Assembly: GCF_014195655.1 (NCBI RefSeq)
Contig: NZ_JACICD010000004.1
Coordinates: 310,001 to 374,000, forward strand
DNA from: Ancylobacter tetraedralis
Lineage (GTDB): Bacteria > Pseudomonadota > Alphaproteobacteria > Rhizobiales > Xanthobacteraceae
DNA length: 64,000 nt
Direction: 5' to 3'
Shown here: positions 54,142 to 63,392 of the stretch, in pieces
How the letters are laid out: each line of letters starts with the position of its first letter
Numbering within the stretch: position 1 is the stretch's first letter
Position numbers and translations under genes: made by a program
Notes under the pieces: generated by a model
What the model saw: the letters and a program-made list of their open reading frames with translations, nothing else
The model's database searches: none
What the model was told of the DNA's origin: nothing

Positions 54142-55358
54142 GACGTCGCCGGCGCCGGGCCGTGGCGCAGCGGCGGCACCACGAGGCGGATCACCTCCAC
54201 GCCCGGCACGTCGAGAGACAGCAACGGCACGACCAGCGCGGCCTTGGCGCCGGCCTTGTGCAGGGCCTCAAGCAGACGGTTCAACGCCGGCGTGGGGCCA
54301 TCGGGCGCCGCCACCTCGCGTGGGGGCGGGCAGGGGCGGGCGACCTTCACGATGCGGCGGCGCCACGCCTCAAGACCGGCGCGGTCGTGCCGCGCGGGGT
54401 AAAAGCCGCGCGTGATGTCCTCCCGCGTGCCGGCAATGGCGGTGGCGCGCGCCTGGCAGGCCTCCAGCAGCGCCTTGGCCAGCGCGCCATCATGGGTGAA
54501 ATCGCAGCCGAAGCCCTCGCCCGGCAGCGGGGCGAGTTCCGCCGTGCCCGCATTCTCGACCACATGGCACCAGTAGACGGGAAGGCCGTGATCCGCCTCC
54601 ACCCGCCAGATGCCGGCCACGAGCCCCGCCGCGTGGATCCGTCCGAGGAGGAAGGCGGATAGCGGCCAGCCGATCGCCGTACTGTCCAGCTGCGAGCGAT
54701 CGAAGAAGCCAGGCCGGCGCGCGGCATCGGCGACGCTGGCGCGTTCCAGCACCTCCAGGCCGGCATGCAGGATCGCCGCGTGCAGTGTGCTCCCCGCCGC
54801 CAGCCCGGTCGTGGTGCGGGGAAAGGCGACCGGGTGCGGGGACGGATAGGTGTAGATCGTATCGACCAGCGCCGCCGGCACCGGCCGGCTCCTGCCGGCG
54901 AGCAGGTCCCAGCCGTCGATCCAGCCGAGCGCGATGCGGTCCCAGCCGGCATCGCTGCGGTTCAGCAGGCTGCCGGCGTAGAGCGCGCGCAGGTCGCTTT
55001 CCATGTCGGTGGCCGCCCGGCTGGTGAGCCGCGACGGCGCGATGGTCTCGCTCGCCCAGCTCTCCAGCGCCTCCATCAGCCCGGACGCTGCCGCCCTGAG
55101 GGGATCGAGCCCCTTGCCCTGGCAGACGGCATTGGACAGGGCGAGGGGGCGAACCACCTGCGTGACCGTGATGCCGATGCGGTCGAGCCGCGTGATCGAG
55201 CCGAGCCGGGTGATGCCGAACTGGCGCCGCCGGGCGAGCAGGCCGCTCACCAGCGCTCTCATTCGGGCGTGGGCCTCCTCCGCTGCCGGCACGCGTTGCC
55301 GGCGCTCGTCGGTCAGGGTGCCGCTCACGCCGAGGGGGGAGAGCGGCTCGGCTCTCAT
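54138..55358 (-). CDS. ycaO: YcaO-domain protein
   Basis: The 406-residue YcaO enzyme has the ATP-binding signatures SGLMEALES (SxxxExxE), GLEVLERAS (ExxE) and EACQARATAIAGTRED. YcaO enzymes activate peptide backbone amides with ATP to form azolines, amidines or thioamides. The C-terminus lacks the PxPxP tail of azoline-forming members, and TfuA is adjacent, which together favour thioamide chemistry. The ATG at 55358 overlaps the cyclase stop; a GTG at 55361 is possible. No separate E1-like or ocin-ThiF partner is present. Confidence 0.9.
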   Translation of the reverse strand: MRAEPLSPLGVSGTLTDERRQRVPAAEEAHARMRALVSGLLARRRQFGITRLGSITRLDRIGITVTQVVRPLALSNAVCQGKGLDPLRAAASGLMEALESWASETIAPSRLTSRAATDMESDLRALYAGSLLNRSDAGWDRIALGWIDGWDLLAGRSRPVPAALVDTIYTYPSPHPVAFPRTTTGLAAGSTLHAAILHAGLEVLERASVADAARRPGFFDRSQLDSTAIGWPLSAFLLGRIHAAGLVAGIWRVEADHGLPVYWCHVVENAGTAELAPLPGEGFGCDFTHDGALAKALLEACQARATAIAGTREDITRGFYPARHDRAGLEAWRRRIVKVARPCPPPREVAAPDGPTPALNRLLEALHKAGAKAALVVPLLSLDVPGVEVIRLVVPPLRHGPAPATS

Positions 55359-58300
55359 CACGGCGAGGGCCCCGTGACGGGGCCGGGCGGTCCGCCGAAC
55401 GCATCGATATCGGCATGGGCGCGCCGGACCAGCGCCACCGCGCCCTGGCTCTCCGCCAGTGCCACGGCGCGGTGAAGATCGAGCAGGGTCTCGTCGGCGC
55501 CCGCTCCCAGATGGCGACGCAGCCGGGCGCGCCGTCGGTAGAGCTCGGGCAGCCAGAACACCTGCCCGCTGCGGCTGCTGCTGGCGATCGCCTCCTCGAC
55601 GATGGCGCAGGCCTGGTCATATCGGCCGGACTGCGCCAGCAATTCGGCTTCCATGTCGCGATAGATGGGCAGGTTCTCCTCCGTGCCGATCTCCCGCTGT
55701 AGCGCGAAGCCTTCGTTGAATTCGGAGACGCCGGCGTCCAGCGCGCCAAGCCGCGCCTGCGCCCAGCCGCCGAACAGCTTTGCCTTGGCACGGCCTCCCG
55801 GCAGGGCCCGCTCCTGCGCGATGGCGCTCATGCGCGCGGCGACCTTGATCACGCGGGGAAAATCGTTGGTGAAGCGGGCGAGGCCGACCGCGTAGTCCAG
55901 CGCGTGGAACAGGCTGTCGGGATGGTCGATCCGCTCGGCCCAGTCCAGCGCCGCCGCCATGGCGCGCGCCGAGCCGGCTTCATCGCCGGTGAACCAGGAG
56001 GAGAGCGCCCGCTCGCCGAGGCCGCACACCCGCGCATCATGCCCGCCATAGCGCACGCGGCTGAGCCGGGCGCGCGGCTCGTCATAGAGTGCCAGCCCGG
56101 CCTCGACGCAATCGAGGCAATAGGCGTGGCGGCCGGCATCGAAATTGGTCGCCCAGGCGCAGTGAAAGGACTGCAGCCGCACCTCCGGGTCGGCCGTCGC
56201 CTCAAGGTCGCGCACCACGATATCCGAGCGTGCCTTCTGCGCCTCGTAATTCGGCGCGGTGAACCACCAGCCCCAGTAGAGCGGAAACCATTGCGCCCGG
56301 TCGCGCGTGGCCGAGGCGCTGCACAGCGCCACGCCCTCGTCATAGACCGCGCTGGCCTGCGGTGAGCCGCGCCCGAACAGCGCCGCCGCGACGGGACCGC
56401 GCGCGGAGAGCAGTTCGAGCCGCAGGTCGCGGGTCCGTTCCGCCGCCATGTCGGCCAGCTGGCGCTGGGCGACATTCAGCAGCCGGTCGGCCTCCAGCAT
56501 GGCCGAGCGGGCAATGCATGCCATGGCGGCGTTGATCGCGCAGCGGGCCGCATCGAGCGGCCGGTCCGCCTGCTCATAGTGCCAGGCGAGCGCATCGTCG
56601 GCGAGCGGGGGCACCGCGCCGGTGCTGACGAGATCGATGATGCGGGCATGCAAAAGGCGCCGCTCGGCCTTCAGCAGGCTGTCATAGGCCGCTTCCTGGA
56701 TCAGCACGTGGCGGAAGCGGCAGGCTTCCGTGACCCCGGAGGGTTGGGCTTCGAAAATGCCGGCCCGCACCAGTTCGCGGACCGCCTCCTCCGGCAAGAC
56801 CGGCAGCGCGGGCCCATCGAGGATGCGGGTCAGCAGGCCGAGGGTGAAGGCGCGGCCGATGACGGCGGCGACCTGCGCCAGCCGGCGCAGCGGGCCCAGC
56901 GCCGACAGTCGGGCGGCGATGAGATCCTGCAGCTTGAGCACGGTGCCGCCCGGCAGCGCGTCGTTCCAGTCGGTCGGCAGCGAGCGGCCTTCGGCCAGCT
57001 GCTTCTCCATCGTCTCCTTGAGCAGCGAGGTGAGCTGCTCGGCAAAGAGCGGCACGCCATCGCAGCGCCCGTGGACGAAGGCGGCAAGCCCCGGGGGCAA
57101 CGATGCCGGCAAAGGTTCGGCCGGCGGCGATCCGGCGGGGAGTTCCCCGGCTGGCCGCGCCGCGTTCCAGATCGTTTCCAGCAGCTGCGAGGTTTCCTCG
57201 GCTTCGAGGCGCGACAGGGCCAGCGAGGACACGTTCGGCCCGGCGAGCGCATCGCAGGTCGCGCGGTCGCGGGCGGTGACGAGCACCAGCACGGGCAGGT
57301 CGGCGATAACCCGCGGCAGCCGCGCCACCACCGCCCCGGTCAGGCTGTCCGCCCAGTGGAAATCCTCGATGACGACGAGGCACGGGCCCGGCTGCCCACA
57401 CAGAAGCCGCAGCACGGCATCCTGGCCGCGGGCGCGTATTTCCTCCGCCGTCAGGTCCAGCCCGTGCGGACCGGATGATTGCGTGACCCGTGGTTGCGGC
57501 GCGGGCGGCTGGTGGCCGGCCTGCTGCCCGCAGAGAAAGGCGATGATCGCGGCATCGTCGACGGAAATCTCGAGATTCCGGTCGTGCAGGCCGGCACGCA
57601 CCTGAGCCGCCGAAAGCGCGCCGTCGGCGGTCGACCCAAGGCCCGGCTCCAGCAGATCGAGAAACGGATGGAGAGGGCGCGTGTCGCCGCGTGGCCGGCA
57701 TTGCAGCAGGGTGACGGCATGGCCCGCCTCGCCCAGTTCGGCGCGCAGTTCCGCCACCAGCCGCGACTTGCCGATGCCGGCCTCGCCATGCAGCACCAGC
57801 AACTGCCCCTTGCCCGCGCGCGCCAGCGCCCAGTGGCGGCGGCAGGCCTCCAGTTCCTCCTCGCGGCCGATGAGGGGCGCGCCCACGCGGCGGCTTGCGG
57901 TGAACCGATCCGGCGTCGGCCGCCGCGCGCGGGCGCGCCAGAGGCTGATCGGCTCGGAAAAGCCGCTGGGCAGCCGCTCGCCGAGCGGCTCGAAGTCGAA
58001 CGCCCCGGCGGCGAGGCGATAGGTGGAATCGGCGACGACGACCGAATTGGGCGCGGCATCCGCCTGGATGCGGGCGGCCAGCGCGGGGGCGATGCCGATG
58101 ATTTCCGCCTGTCCCGGCAGCCCGGTGCCCTTGGTGGCGGCCACCACCACCATGCTGGTGGCGATGCCGATGCGGATCATCAAGGGCGTGCCCTGCTCGC
58201 GCTGCTGTCTTTCGCAACGCGCGATCAGATCGAGGGCGGCGCCGACGGCGGCCTCCGCCGCATCCTCCAGGGGAACCGGGAGCCCGAAATAGGCGCATCC

Positions 58301-58516
58301 CCCATCGCCCTGCAATTGCTGAACCGTGCCGCCGAAATGCTGGATGGCATCAGCGGCCGCGTGGTGCAGCCTCCGCTGCATCCCCCCGAACTCTTCGGGA
58401 TCAAGGCGGTTGAGCAACTGCACCGAGCCGACGATGTCATAGAAAAGGGCCGTCACCTGCAGGCGTTCGCCTGACAGCGAGCTCGATCGCGACGTGATCT
58501 CGCGTGCTGGCGTCAT
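55358..58516 (-). CDS. Class III cyclase-like domain fused to AAA ATPase and helical repeat region
   Basis: The 1052-residue protein has a class III cyclase domain (about 20-195), a AAA domain (about 210-480; Walker A GEAGIGKSR, Walker B LVVIEDFHWAD) and a long TPR-like helical tail. Metal-binding Asps are kept (FYDIVGS; QGDGGCAYFG). The purine-specifying Lys before GD reads Gln (QQLQGDG), and the transition-state Asn in the usual PNLAAR reads Ala (APALAARIQ), so cyclase activity may be lost or altered. The ATG at 58516 follows CGGAG. It overlaps ycaO and is the first gene of the locus. Confidence 0.85.
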   Translation of the reverse strand: MTPAREITSRSSSLSGERLQVTALFYDIVGSVQLLNRLDPEEFGGMQRRLHHAAADAIQHFGGTVQQLQGDGGCAYFGLPVPLEDAAEAAVGAALDLIARCERQQREQGTPLMIRIGIATSMVVVAATKGTGLPGQAEIIGIAPALAARIQADAAPNSVVVADSTYRLAAGAFDFEPLGERLPSGFSEPISLWRARARRPTPDRFTASRRVGAPLIGREEELEACRRHWALARAGKGQLLVLHGEAGIGKSRLVAELRAELGEAGHAVTLLQCRPRGDTRPLHPFLDLLEPGLGSTADGALSAAQVRAGLHDRNLEISVDDAAIIAFLCGQQAGHQPPAPQPRVTQSSGPHGLDLTAEEIRARGQDAVLRLLCGQPGPCLVVIEDFHWADSLTGAVVARLPRVIADLPVLVLVTARDRATCDALAGPNVSSLALSRLEAEETSQLLETIWNAARPAGELPAGSPPAEPLPASLPPGLAAFVHGRCDGVPLFAEQLTSLLKETMEKQLAEGRSLPTDWNDALPGGTVLKLQDLIAARLSALGPLRRLAQVAAVIGRAFTLGLLTRILDGPALPVLPEEAVRELVRAGIFEAQPSGVTEACRFRHVLIQEAAYDSLLKAERRLLHARIIDLVSTGAVPPLADDALAWHYEQADRPLDAARCAINAAMACIARSAMLEADRLLNVAQRQLADMAAERTRDLRLELLSARGPVAAALFGRGSPQASAVYDEGVALCSASATRDRAQWFPLYWGWWFTAPNYEAQKARSDIVVRDLEATADPEVRLQSFHCAWATNFDAGRHAYCLDCVEAGLALYDEPRARLSRVRYGGHDARVCGLGERALSSWFTGDEAGSARAMAAALDWAERIDHPDSLFHALDYAVGLARFTNDFPRVIKVAARMSAIAQERALPGGRAKAKLFGGWAQARLGALDAGVSEFNEGFALQREIGTEENLPIYRDMEAELLAQSGRYDQACAIVEEAIASSSRSGQVFWLPELYRRRARLRRHLGAGADETLLDLHRAVALAESQGAVALVRRAHADIDAFGGPPGPVTGPSP

Positions 58517-58729
58517 TGGTGAACTCCGAGACGCGGAACGGATCCCTCCCGCGCATACTAGCCCATGCCGCCGCGGCAACGCGACAGCTTTGATTCCCGC
58601 CCCGCTTTCGAGGCTGCGGCGGGCGAGGGAGGGCGGCGATCACCGCGTGCGGGTTCCGACAGGGATACCGCCAGAGCCTGCCGCGCGCGGCGGATCGCGC
58701 GATTGCCGACATCACCCATCTCGTTGATT

Positions 58730-58765
58730 GCAAAAGAGGCTTTTGCCAATCTGCATAAAAATGCA
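58730..58765. promoter_or_regulatory. Two adjacent palindromes, candidate operators
   Basis: GCAAAAG-AGG-CTTTTGC (58730-58746) and TGCAT-AAAA-ATGCA (58752-58765) are perfect inverted repeats five bases apart, in the AT-rich heart of the divergent region. Either could control the cyclase/YcaO operon or the importer operon. Confidence 0.55.
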
Positions 58766-58930
58766 CCGTCGATCTTGTTGTACGCTTGAATAACTGGTTC
58801 ACACAGGGCAACCTGAGGATGTCGGAGCGGCGCGGGAACCGGTGGATCGTCCGGCGATCCCGGTGTCGCGTGTTCCGCCGGAGCCGGGTCCCCAGCAGCG
58901 AAAGGTGTGGCATGCGCGAGATGTCCCAAG

Positions 58931-58966
58931 GCCCGGCGGCGGCGAAACGCCCGGCGGCGGCGAAAT
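58931..58966. repeat. 18-bp tandem repeat just upstream of the importer ATPase start
   Basis: GCCCGGCGGCGGCGAAA plus one variable base occurs twice in tandem and begins a third copy. It covers the position where a ribosome site would lie, so the translation start of the ATPase is uncertain. Confidence 0.65.
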
Positions 58967-58973
58967 GCCCGCG

Positions 58974-59747
58974 ATGACGGAGCGCGCCGAGGCCATCGCC
59001 GTCCGGGATCTTCGCAAGCGTTTCGGCGCACTGGAGGTCCTCAAGGGGATCTCGCTCACCGCCCATGAAGGCGACGTCATCGCCATCATCGGCGGCTCCG
59101 GCTCCGGCAAATCCACATTCCTGCGCTGCATCAACATGCTGGAAACCCCGAGCAGCGGCTCGGTGGCGATCCGAGGCGAGGCCATCGCCCTCAAGGGCGA
59201 CGGCCATGGCGGCCTCGCGCCGTCCAACCGCCGGCAGGTGCAGCGGCTGCGGGCCCGGCTCGGCATGGTGTTCCAGAGCTTCAACCTCTGGCAGCACATG
59301 ACCATCCTCCAGAACGTCATCGAGGCGCCGGTGCATGTGCTCGGCGTGCCCAGGGCCGAGGCCATGGAGCGGGGCGAGGCGCTGCTGCGGCGTGTCGGCC
59401 TGTTCGAGAAGCGCGACGTCTACCCCTCCTTCCTCTCGGGCGGCCAGCAGCAGCGGGCGGCGATCGCCCGGGCGCTCGCCGTGCAGCCGCACGCCATGCT
59501 GTTCGACGAGCCGACCTCGGCACTCGACCCCGAACTGGTCGGCGAGGTGCTCGGCGTGATCGGCGACCTCGCGAAGGAGAAGCGGACGATGATCCTCGTG
59601 ACGCACGAGATGAAATTCGCCCGCAACGTCGCCAGCCACATCGTGTTCCTCGCTCAGGGGGTGATCGAGGAACAGGGGCCGCCGGAGCAGATCTTCGGCG
59701 ATCCCAGATCGGAGCGGCTGAAGAAGTTCATCAGCTCCGTTCACTGA
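58974..59747 (+). CDS. Polar amino acid ABC transporter ATP-binding protein (HisP-like)
   Basis: The protein of about 257 residues has Walker A GGSGSGKST, MVFQSFNLWQHM, LSGGQQQR, Walker B AMLFDEPTSALD and VTHEMKFA. Start choice is difficult because tandem repeats precede it; ATG 58965 and ATG 58974 are both in frame, and a further in-frame ATG lies at 58842. It leads an importer operon in the order ATPase, binding protein, two permeases, then an M20 amidohydrolase. Confidence 0.87.
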   Translation: MTERAEAIAVRDLRKRFGALEVLKGISLTAHEGDVIAIIGGSGSGKSTFLRCINMLETPSSGSVAIRGEAIALKGDGHGGLAPSNRRQVQRLRARLGMVFQSFNLWQHMTILQNVIEAPVHVLGVPRAEAMERGEALLRRVGLFEKRDVYPSFLSGGQQQRAAIARALAVQPHAMLFDEPTSALDPELVGEVLGVIGDLAKEKRTMILVTHEMKFARNVASHIVFLAQGVIEEQGPPEQIFGDPRSERLKKFISSVH

Positions 59748-59773
59748 AAAGCTCAAGAACCAGAGGGAAAACG

Positions 59774-60556
59774 ATGAAGCACACCGTCAAGACGATCGTC
59801 GCCGCCGCCATCCTCGGCCTTGCCGGCGTCTGCGCCGCCGCCGCCGAGCCGGTCAAGGTGGGTGTCGCCGCCGAGCCCTATCCGCCCTTCGCCTCGCCCG
59901 ATGCCTCCGGCAAGTGGGAGGGCTGGGAAATCGAGTTCGCGCAGGCGATCTGCAAGCAGGCCAAGCTCGACTGCGTCATCACCCCGGTGGCCTGGGACGG
60001 CATCATCCCGGCGCTCACCACCAAGAAGATCGACATGATCGTCGGCTCGATGTCGATCACGCCCGAGCGCCTGAAGACGATCGATTTCTCCAACAAGTAT
60101 TACAACACCCCCACCGGCGTGATCGGTCCCAAGAGCGAGACCTTCACCGCCACGCCCGAGGGCCTGAAGGGCAAGACCATCGGCGTGCAGGTCGCCACCA
60201 TCCACCAGGATTATGCGAACAAGTATTTCGCGCCCGCCGGTGCCACGGTGAAAGAATACCAGACGCAGGACGAGGCCAATAACGACCTCGCCGCCGGCCG
60301 TCTCGACGCCGTGCAGGCGGATGCCATCGCGCTCACCGATTTCCTGAAGACCGACCAGGGCAAGCAGTGCTGCGAGCTGAAGGGCAACGTGAAGGATGAT
60401 CCGGCCGTTCTCGGCGCGGGCGTGGGCGTGGGCCTGCGTAAGGGCGACACCGAGCTGAAGGACAAGGTCAACGCGGCGATCAAGGCGATCCGCGCCGACG
60501 GCACCTATGACGCCTTCTCGAAGAAGTATTTCGACTTCGACGTCTACGGCGGCTGA
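59774..60556 (+). CDS. Polar amino acid ABC transporter substrate-binding protein
   Basis: The 260-residue protein has a signal peptide (VAAAILGLAGVCAAAA-EPVKVG) and the ArgT/HisJ fold (AAEPYPPFASPDASGKWEGWEIEFAQAIC; WDGIIPALTTKKIDMIVGSMSIT). Conserved Cys residues (CKQAKLDC; QCC) could form a disulfide near the binding cleft. It follows the ATPase gene by 26 bp with GAGGGAAAACG before the ATG. Confidence 0.9.
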   Translation: MKHTVKTIVAAAILGLAGVCAAAAEPVKVGVAAEPYPPFASPDASGKWEGWEIEFAQAICKQAKLDCVITPVAWDGIIPALTTKKIDMIVGSMSITPERLKTIDFSNKYYNTPTGVIGPKSETFTATPEGLKGKTIGVQVATIHQDYANKYFAPAGATVKEYQTQDEANNDLAAGRLDAVQADAIALTDFLKTDQGKQCCELKGNVKDDPAVLGAGVGVGLRKGDTELKDKVNAAIKAIRADGTYDAFSKKYFDFDVYGG

Positions 60557-60568
60557 TCCACCCGGGGC

Positions 60569-60591
60569 GGGCCGGCCGCGCGCGCCGGCCC
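60569..60591 (+). terminator. Intercistronic GC-rich stem-loop
   Basis: GGGCCGGC (60569-60576) pairs with GCCGGCCC (60584-60591) in the 59-bp gap after the binding-protein gene. It probably stabilises the upstream message or partly stops transcription. Confidence 0.6.
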
Positions 60592-60615
60592 CTTCCTCCA
60601 GGGCGAGGGAACGCC

Positions 60616-61338
60616 ATGACGGCAGACGTGATCAACTGGGGCCTGCTGGCGCTGGAGCCGCCGGGCTGGGGCGGCGTGCTGCTGGCCGGCCTGTTCAACT
60701 CGATCAAGATCGCCATTGGCGGCTATTCGCTCGGCCTTGTGCTCGGCACGGGTGGCGCCTGCGGCAAGCTCTATGGCGGGCCTGTCGTGAAGGACCTGAT
60801 GGAGATCTACACGACGCTGGTGCGCGCCGTGCCGGAGCTGGTGCTGATCCTGCTGCTCTACTATGCCGGCACGGATGTGCTGAACCGCGCCGCCGCCGCG
60901 CTCGGCTACGGCACGGTCAACATCAGCGGGCTGGCGGCCGGCATCTTCGTCATCGGCGTCGTGCAGGGCGCCTATGCGACCGAGGTGCTGCGCGGGGCGA
61001 TCCTCGCCGTACCGGCCGGGCAGATCGAGGCGGCGCGCGCCTATGGCATGTCGCCGCTGCTCACGCTTCGGCGGGTCACGCTGCCGGCCATGCTGCCGCA
61101 TGCCATTCCCGGCCTTTCCAACCTGTGGCTGATCTCCACCAAGGATACCGCGCTGCTGGCCGTCGTCGGCTTCAGCGAACTGACGCTGGTGACGCGGCAG
61201 GCCGCTGGGGCCACCAAGGCCTACATGCTGTTCTTCTGCGCCGCCGGGGCGCTCTACCTCCTCCTCACGCTCGTCTCCAATCTCATCATCCGCTTCATCG
61301 AGGCCCGCGCCCGGCGCGGATGGGCGGCGCCGTCATGA
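60616..61338 (+). CDS. Polar amino acid ABC transporter permease (HisQ-like)
   Basis: The 240-residue permease has YTTLVRAVPELVLILLLYYAG and the contact loop EAARAYGMSPLLTLRRVTLPAML. It overlaps the second permease by ATGA. Confidence 0.88.
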   Translation: MTADVINWGLLALEPPGWGGVLLAGLFNSIKIAIGGYSLGLVLGTGGACGKLYGGPVVKDLMEIYTTLVRAVPELVLILLLYYAGTDVLNRAAAALGYGTVNISGLAAGIFVIGVVQGAYATEVLRGAILAVPAGQIEAARAYGMSPLLTLRRVTLPAMLPHAIPGLSNLWLISTKDTALLAVVGFSELTLVTRQAAGATKAYMLFFCAAGALYLLLTLVSNLIIRFIEARARRGWAAPS

Positions 61339-62204
61339 GAGCGCAGGAGAGGTCGCGCGAGGCCGCCTCGCTCGTCGAGCTGCCGCCCGAGGAGACAACC
61401 GTCGATGCCATGGCGCTGACCCACCTGCCGAGCGCGCGAGGCTTTCTCAAGCCGCACCGCATCGTGCTGATGGCCATCGCGGGCGGGCTCGTGTTCTGCG
61501 CCATCTGGTTCCTGCGCTGGGACTGGCTGCCGCAATATGCCGGGGCGCTGGCCTGGGGTGTCGGCGTTTCGCTGCTGATGCTGGCCTCGACCTCGATCCT
61601 CGGCTTCGCCTTCGCGGTGCCGATCGGGCTGGTGCAGGTAACGGGGCCGTGGCCGCTGAAAGCGCTGGCGCAGGGGTTCTGCACCATCATCCGCGGCACG
61701 CCGCTGCTGCTGCAGCTCTGGCTGCTCTATTACGGGCTCGGCTCGCTGTTTCCGCAATTTCCGGCCATTCGGCAATCGTTTCTCTGGCCCTATCTGCGCG
61801 AGGCCTGGCCCTATGGCGTCGCCGCGCTGACCTTCTCCTTCGCCGCCTATGAAGGCGAGGTGATGCGCGGGGCGTTCGCCGGCGTGCCGCGGGGTGAACT
61901 GGAAGCCGCCCGCGCCTTCGGCATGAGCCGCTGGAAGCTGTTCTGGCGCATCTGGCTGCCACGCGCCGTGCACCGGGCGCTGCCGACGCTCAATGGCGAA
62001 ACCGTGCTGCAGCTTAAGTCGACGCCACTGGTGGCTACCATCACGGTGATCGACGTCTATGCCGTGGTGTCCAAGATCCGGCAGGTGACCTATCTCACCT
62101 ATGAGCCGCTGCTGCTGCTGGCGCTGATCTATCTGCTGCTCACCGCTCTTCTGGTGGTGGCTTTCCGCTATTTCGAGAACAAGATCCCGACCCGAAGCGT
62201 CTGA
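61335..62204 (+). CDS. Polar amino acid ABC transporter permease (HisM-like)
   Basis: The 289-residue permease has an N-terminal cytoplasmic extension of about 45 residues before the first membrane segment. [20 protein letters not shown] and EAARAFGMSRWKLFWRIWLPRAV identify the family. It is longer than HisM (238) because of the extension and an added loop. Confidence 0.88.
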   Translation: MRAQERSREAASLVELPPEETTVDAMALTHLPSARGFLKPHRIVLMAIAGGLVFCAIWFLRWDWLPQYAGALAWGVGVSLLMLASTSILGFAFAVPIGLVQVTGPWPLKALAQGFCTIIRGTPLLLQLWLLYYGLGSLFPQFPAIRQSFLWPYLREAWPYGVAALTFSFAAYEGEVMRGAFAGVPRGELEAARAFGMSRWKLFWRIWLPRAVHRALPTLNGETVLQLKSTPLVATITVIDVYAVVSKIRQVTYLTYEPLLLLALIYLLLTALLVVAFRYFENKIPTRSV

Positions 62205-62222
62205 GATGCAGGAGTGCCTGAC

Positions 62223-63392
62223 ATGAACGTGCGCGCAACGCTCACCAACGCGCTCCCGGAACTCGTCGCGCTGCGGCGAGACCTGCATGCGCATCCCGAA
62301 CTCGGGCTTGAGGAAGTGCGCACTTCCGAGATCATCGCCCGCGAGCTTGCCGCGCTGGGCTACGCGGTGACGCGCGGGCTCGCCCGGACCGGAATCGTCG
62401 CCACGCTGTCCAGCGGCACGAGCGGGCGCTCGGTGGGTATCCGCGCCGATATCGACGCGCTGCCGATCTTCGAGGAGACGGGGCTCTCCTATGCCAGCAC
62501 GACGCCGGGGCTGATGCATGCCTGCGGCCATGACGGCCATACCGCCATGCTGCTGGGCGCGGCCCGCGCGATCGCCGAGCGGGGCAATTTCGACGGCACC
62601 GTCCATCTCATCTTCCAGCCGGCGGAAGAGAATTTCGGCGGCGCGAAGATCATGGTGGAGGAGGGGCTGTTCGAGCGTTTCCCCTGCGACGCGGTGTTCG
62701 CGCTGCACAACGACCCCGACCTTCCCTTCGGCCAGTTCGCGGTCAGGGAGGGGCCGATCATGGCGGCGGTGGATGAGTGCCGCATCAGGGTCAACGGACT
62801 CGGCGGCCATGGTGCCGAGCCGCAGGCCACCGCCGACCCCATCGTGGCCGGGGCGTCCATCGTCATGGCGCTGCAGACCATCGTCGCGCGCAACATCCAC
62901 CCGATGGACCCGACCGTCGTCACCGTGGGCGCGTTCCATGCGGGGGCGGCCAGCAACGTCATCCCTGAGCGTGCCGAACTGGTGATCGGCGTGCGCTCTT
63001 TCAATCCGGCCGTGCGCGACGAACTGGAGCGGCGCATCCGGCTGGTCGCGCAAGGCCAGGCGGCGAGCTACGGCCTGAGCGCGAGCGTCGACTACCAGCG
63101 CAGCTACGACGCCACCATCAACCACAAGGCCGAGACCGATTTCGTGCGCGACCTCGCCATCCGCTTCGCCGGGGCCGGGCAGGTGAGGGACATGGCCCGC
63201 CCCAGCATGGGCAGCGAGGATTTCGCCTATATGCTGCGGGAGCGGCCGGGCAGCTATTTCTTCCTCGGCGCGCGCGCGTCGGAGGCGGATCGTCCGCTCC
63301 ACCACCCCGGCTACAATTTCAACGACGACCTGCTGCCGATCGGCGCCGCCTTCTGGACCGAGCTGGTCGAGGCCTATCTGCCGCGCGCGTGA
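62223..63392 (+). CDS. M20D-family amidohydrolase (hippurate/N-acyl amino acid hydrolase type)
   Basis: The 389-residue metallohydrolase has DLHAHPELGLEEVRTSEI, RADIDALPI, HACGHDGHTAMLLGAA (metal-binding Cys and His), QPAEENFGGAKIMVEEG and the C-terminal SMGSEDFAYML. M20D members hydrolyse N-acyl amino acids, hippurate or auxin conjugates. CAGGAG lies eight bases before the ATG at 62223; a GTG at 62214 is possible. As the last gene of the importer operon it probably cleaves the imported conjugate. Confidence 0.88.
   Translation: MNVRATLTNALPELVALRRDLHAHPELGLEEVRTSEIIARELAALGYAVTRGLARTGIVATLSSGTSGRSVGIRADIDALPIFEETGLSYASTTPGLMHACGHDGHTAMLLGAARAIAERGNFDGTVHLIFQPAEENFGGAKIMVEEGLFERFPCDAVFALHNDPDLPFGQFAVREGPIMAAVDECRIRVNGLGGHGAEPQATADPIVAGASIVMALQTIVARNIHPMDPTVVTVGAFHAGAASNVIPERAELVIGVRSFNPAVRDELERRIRLVAQGQAASYGLSASVDYQRSYDATINHKAETDFVRDLAIRFAGAGQVRDMARPSMGSEDFAYMLRERPGSYFFLGARASEADRPLHHPGYNFNDDLLPIGAAFWTELVEAYLPRA

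Larger units (their letters stand above)
58517..58973. other. Divergent promoter region between the cyclase gene and the amino acid importer operon
   Basis: These 457 bp hold no convincing gene. They contain the two palindromes at 58730-58765 and an 18-bp tandem repeat at 58931-58966. Confidence 0.5.
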
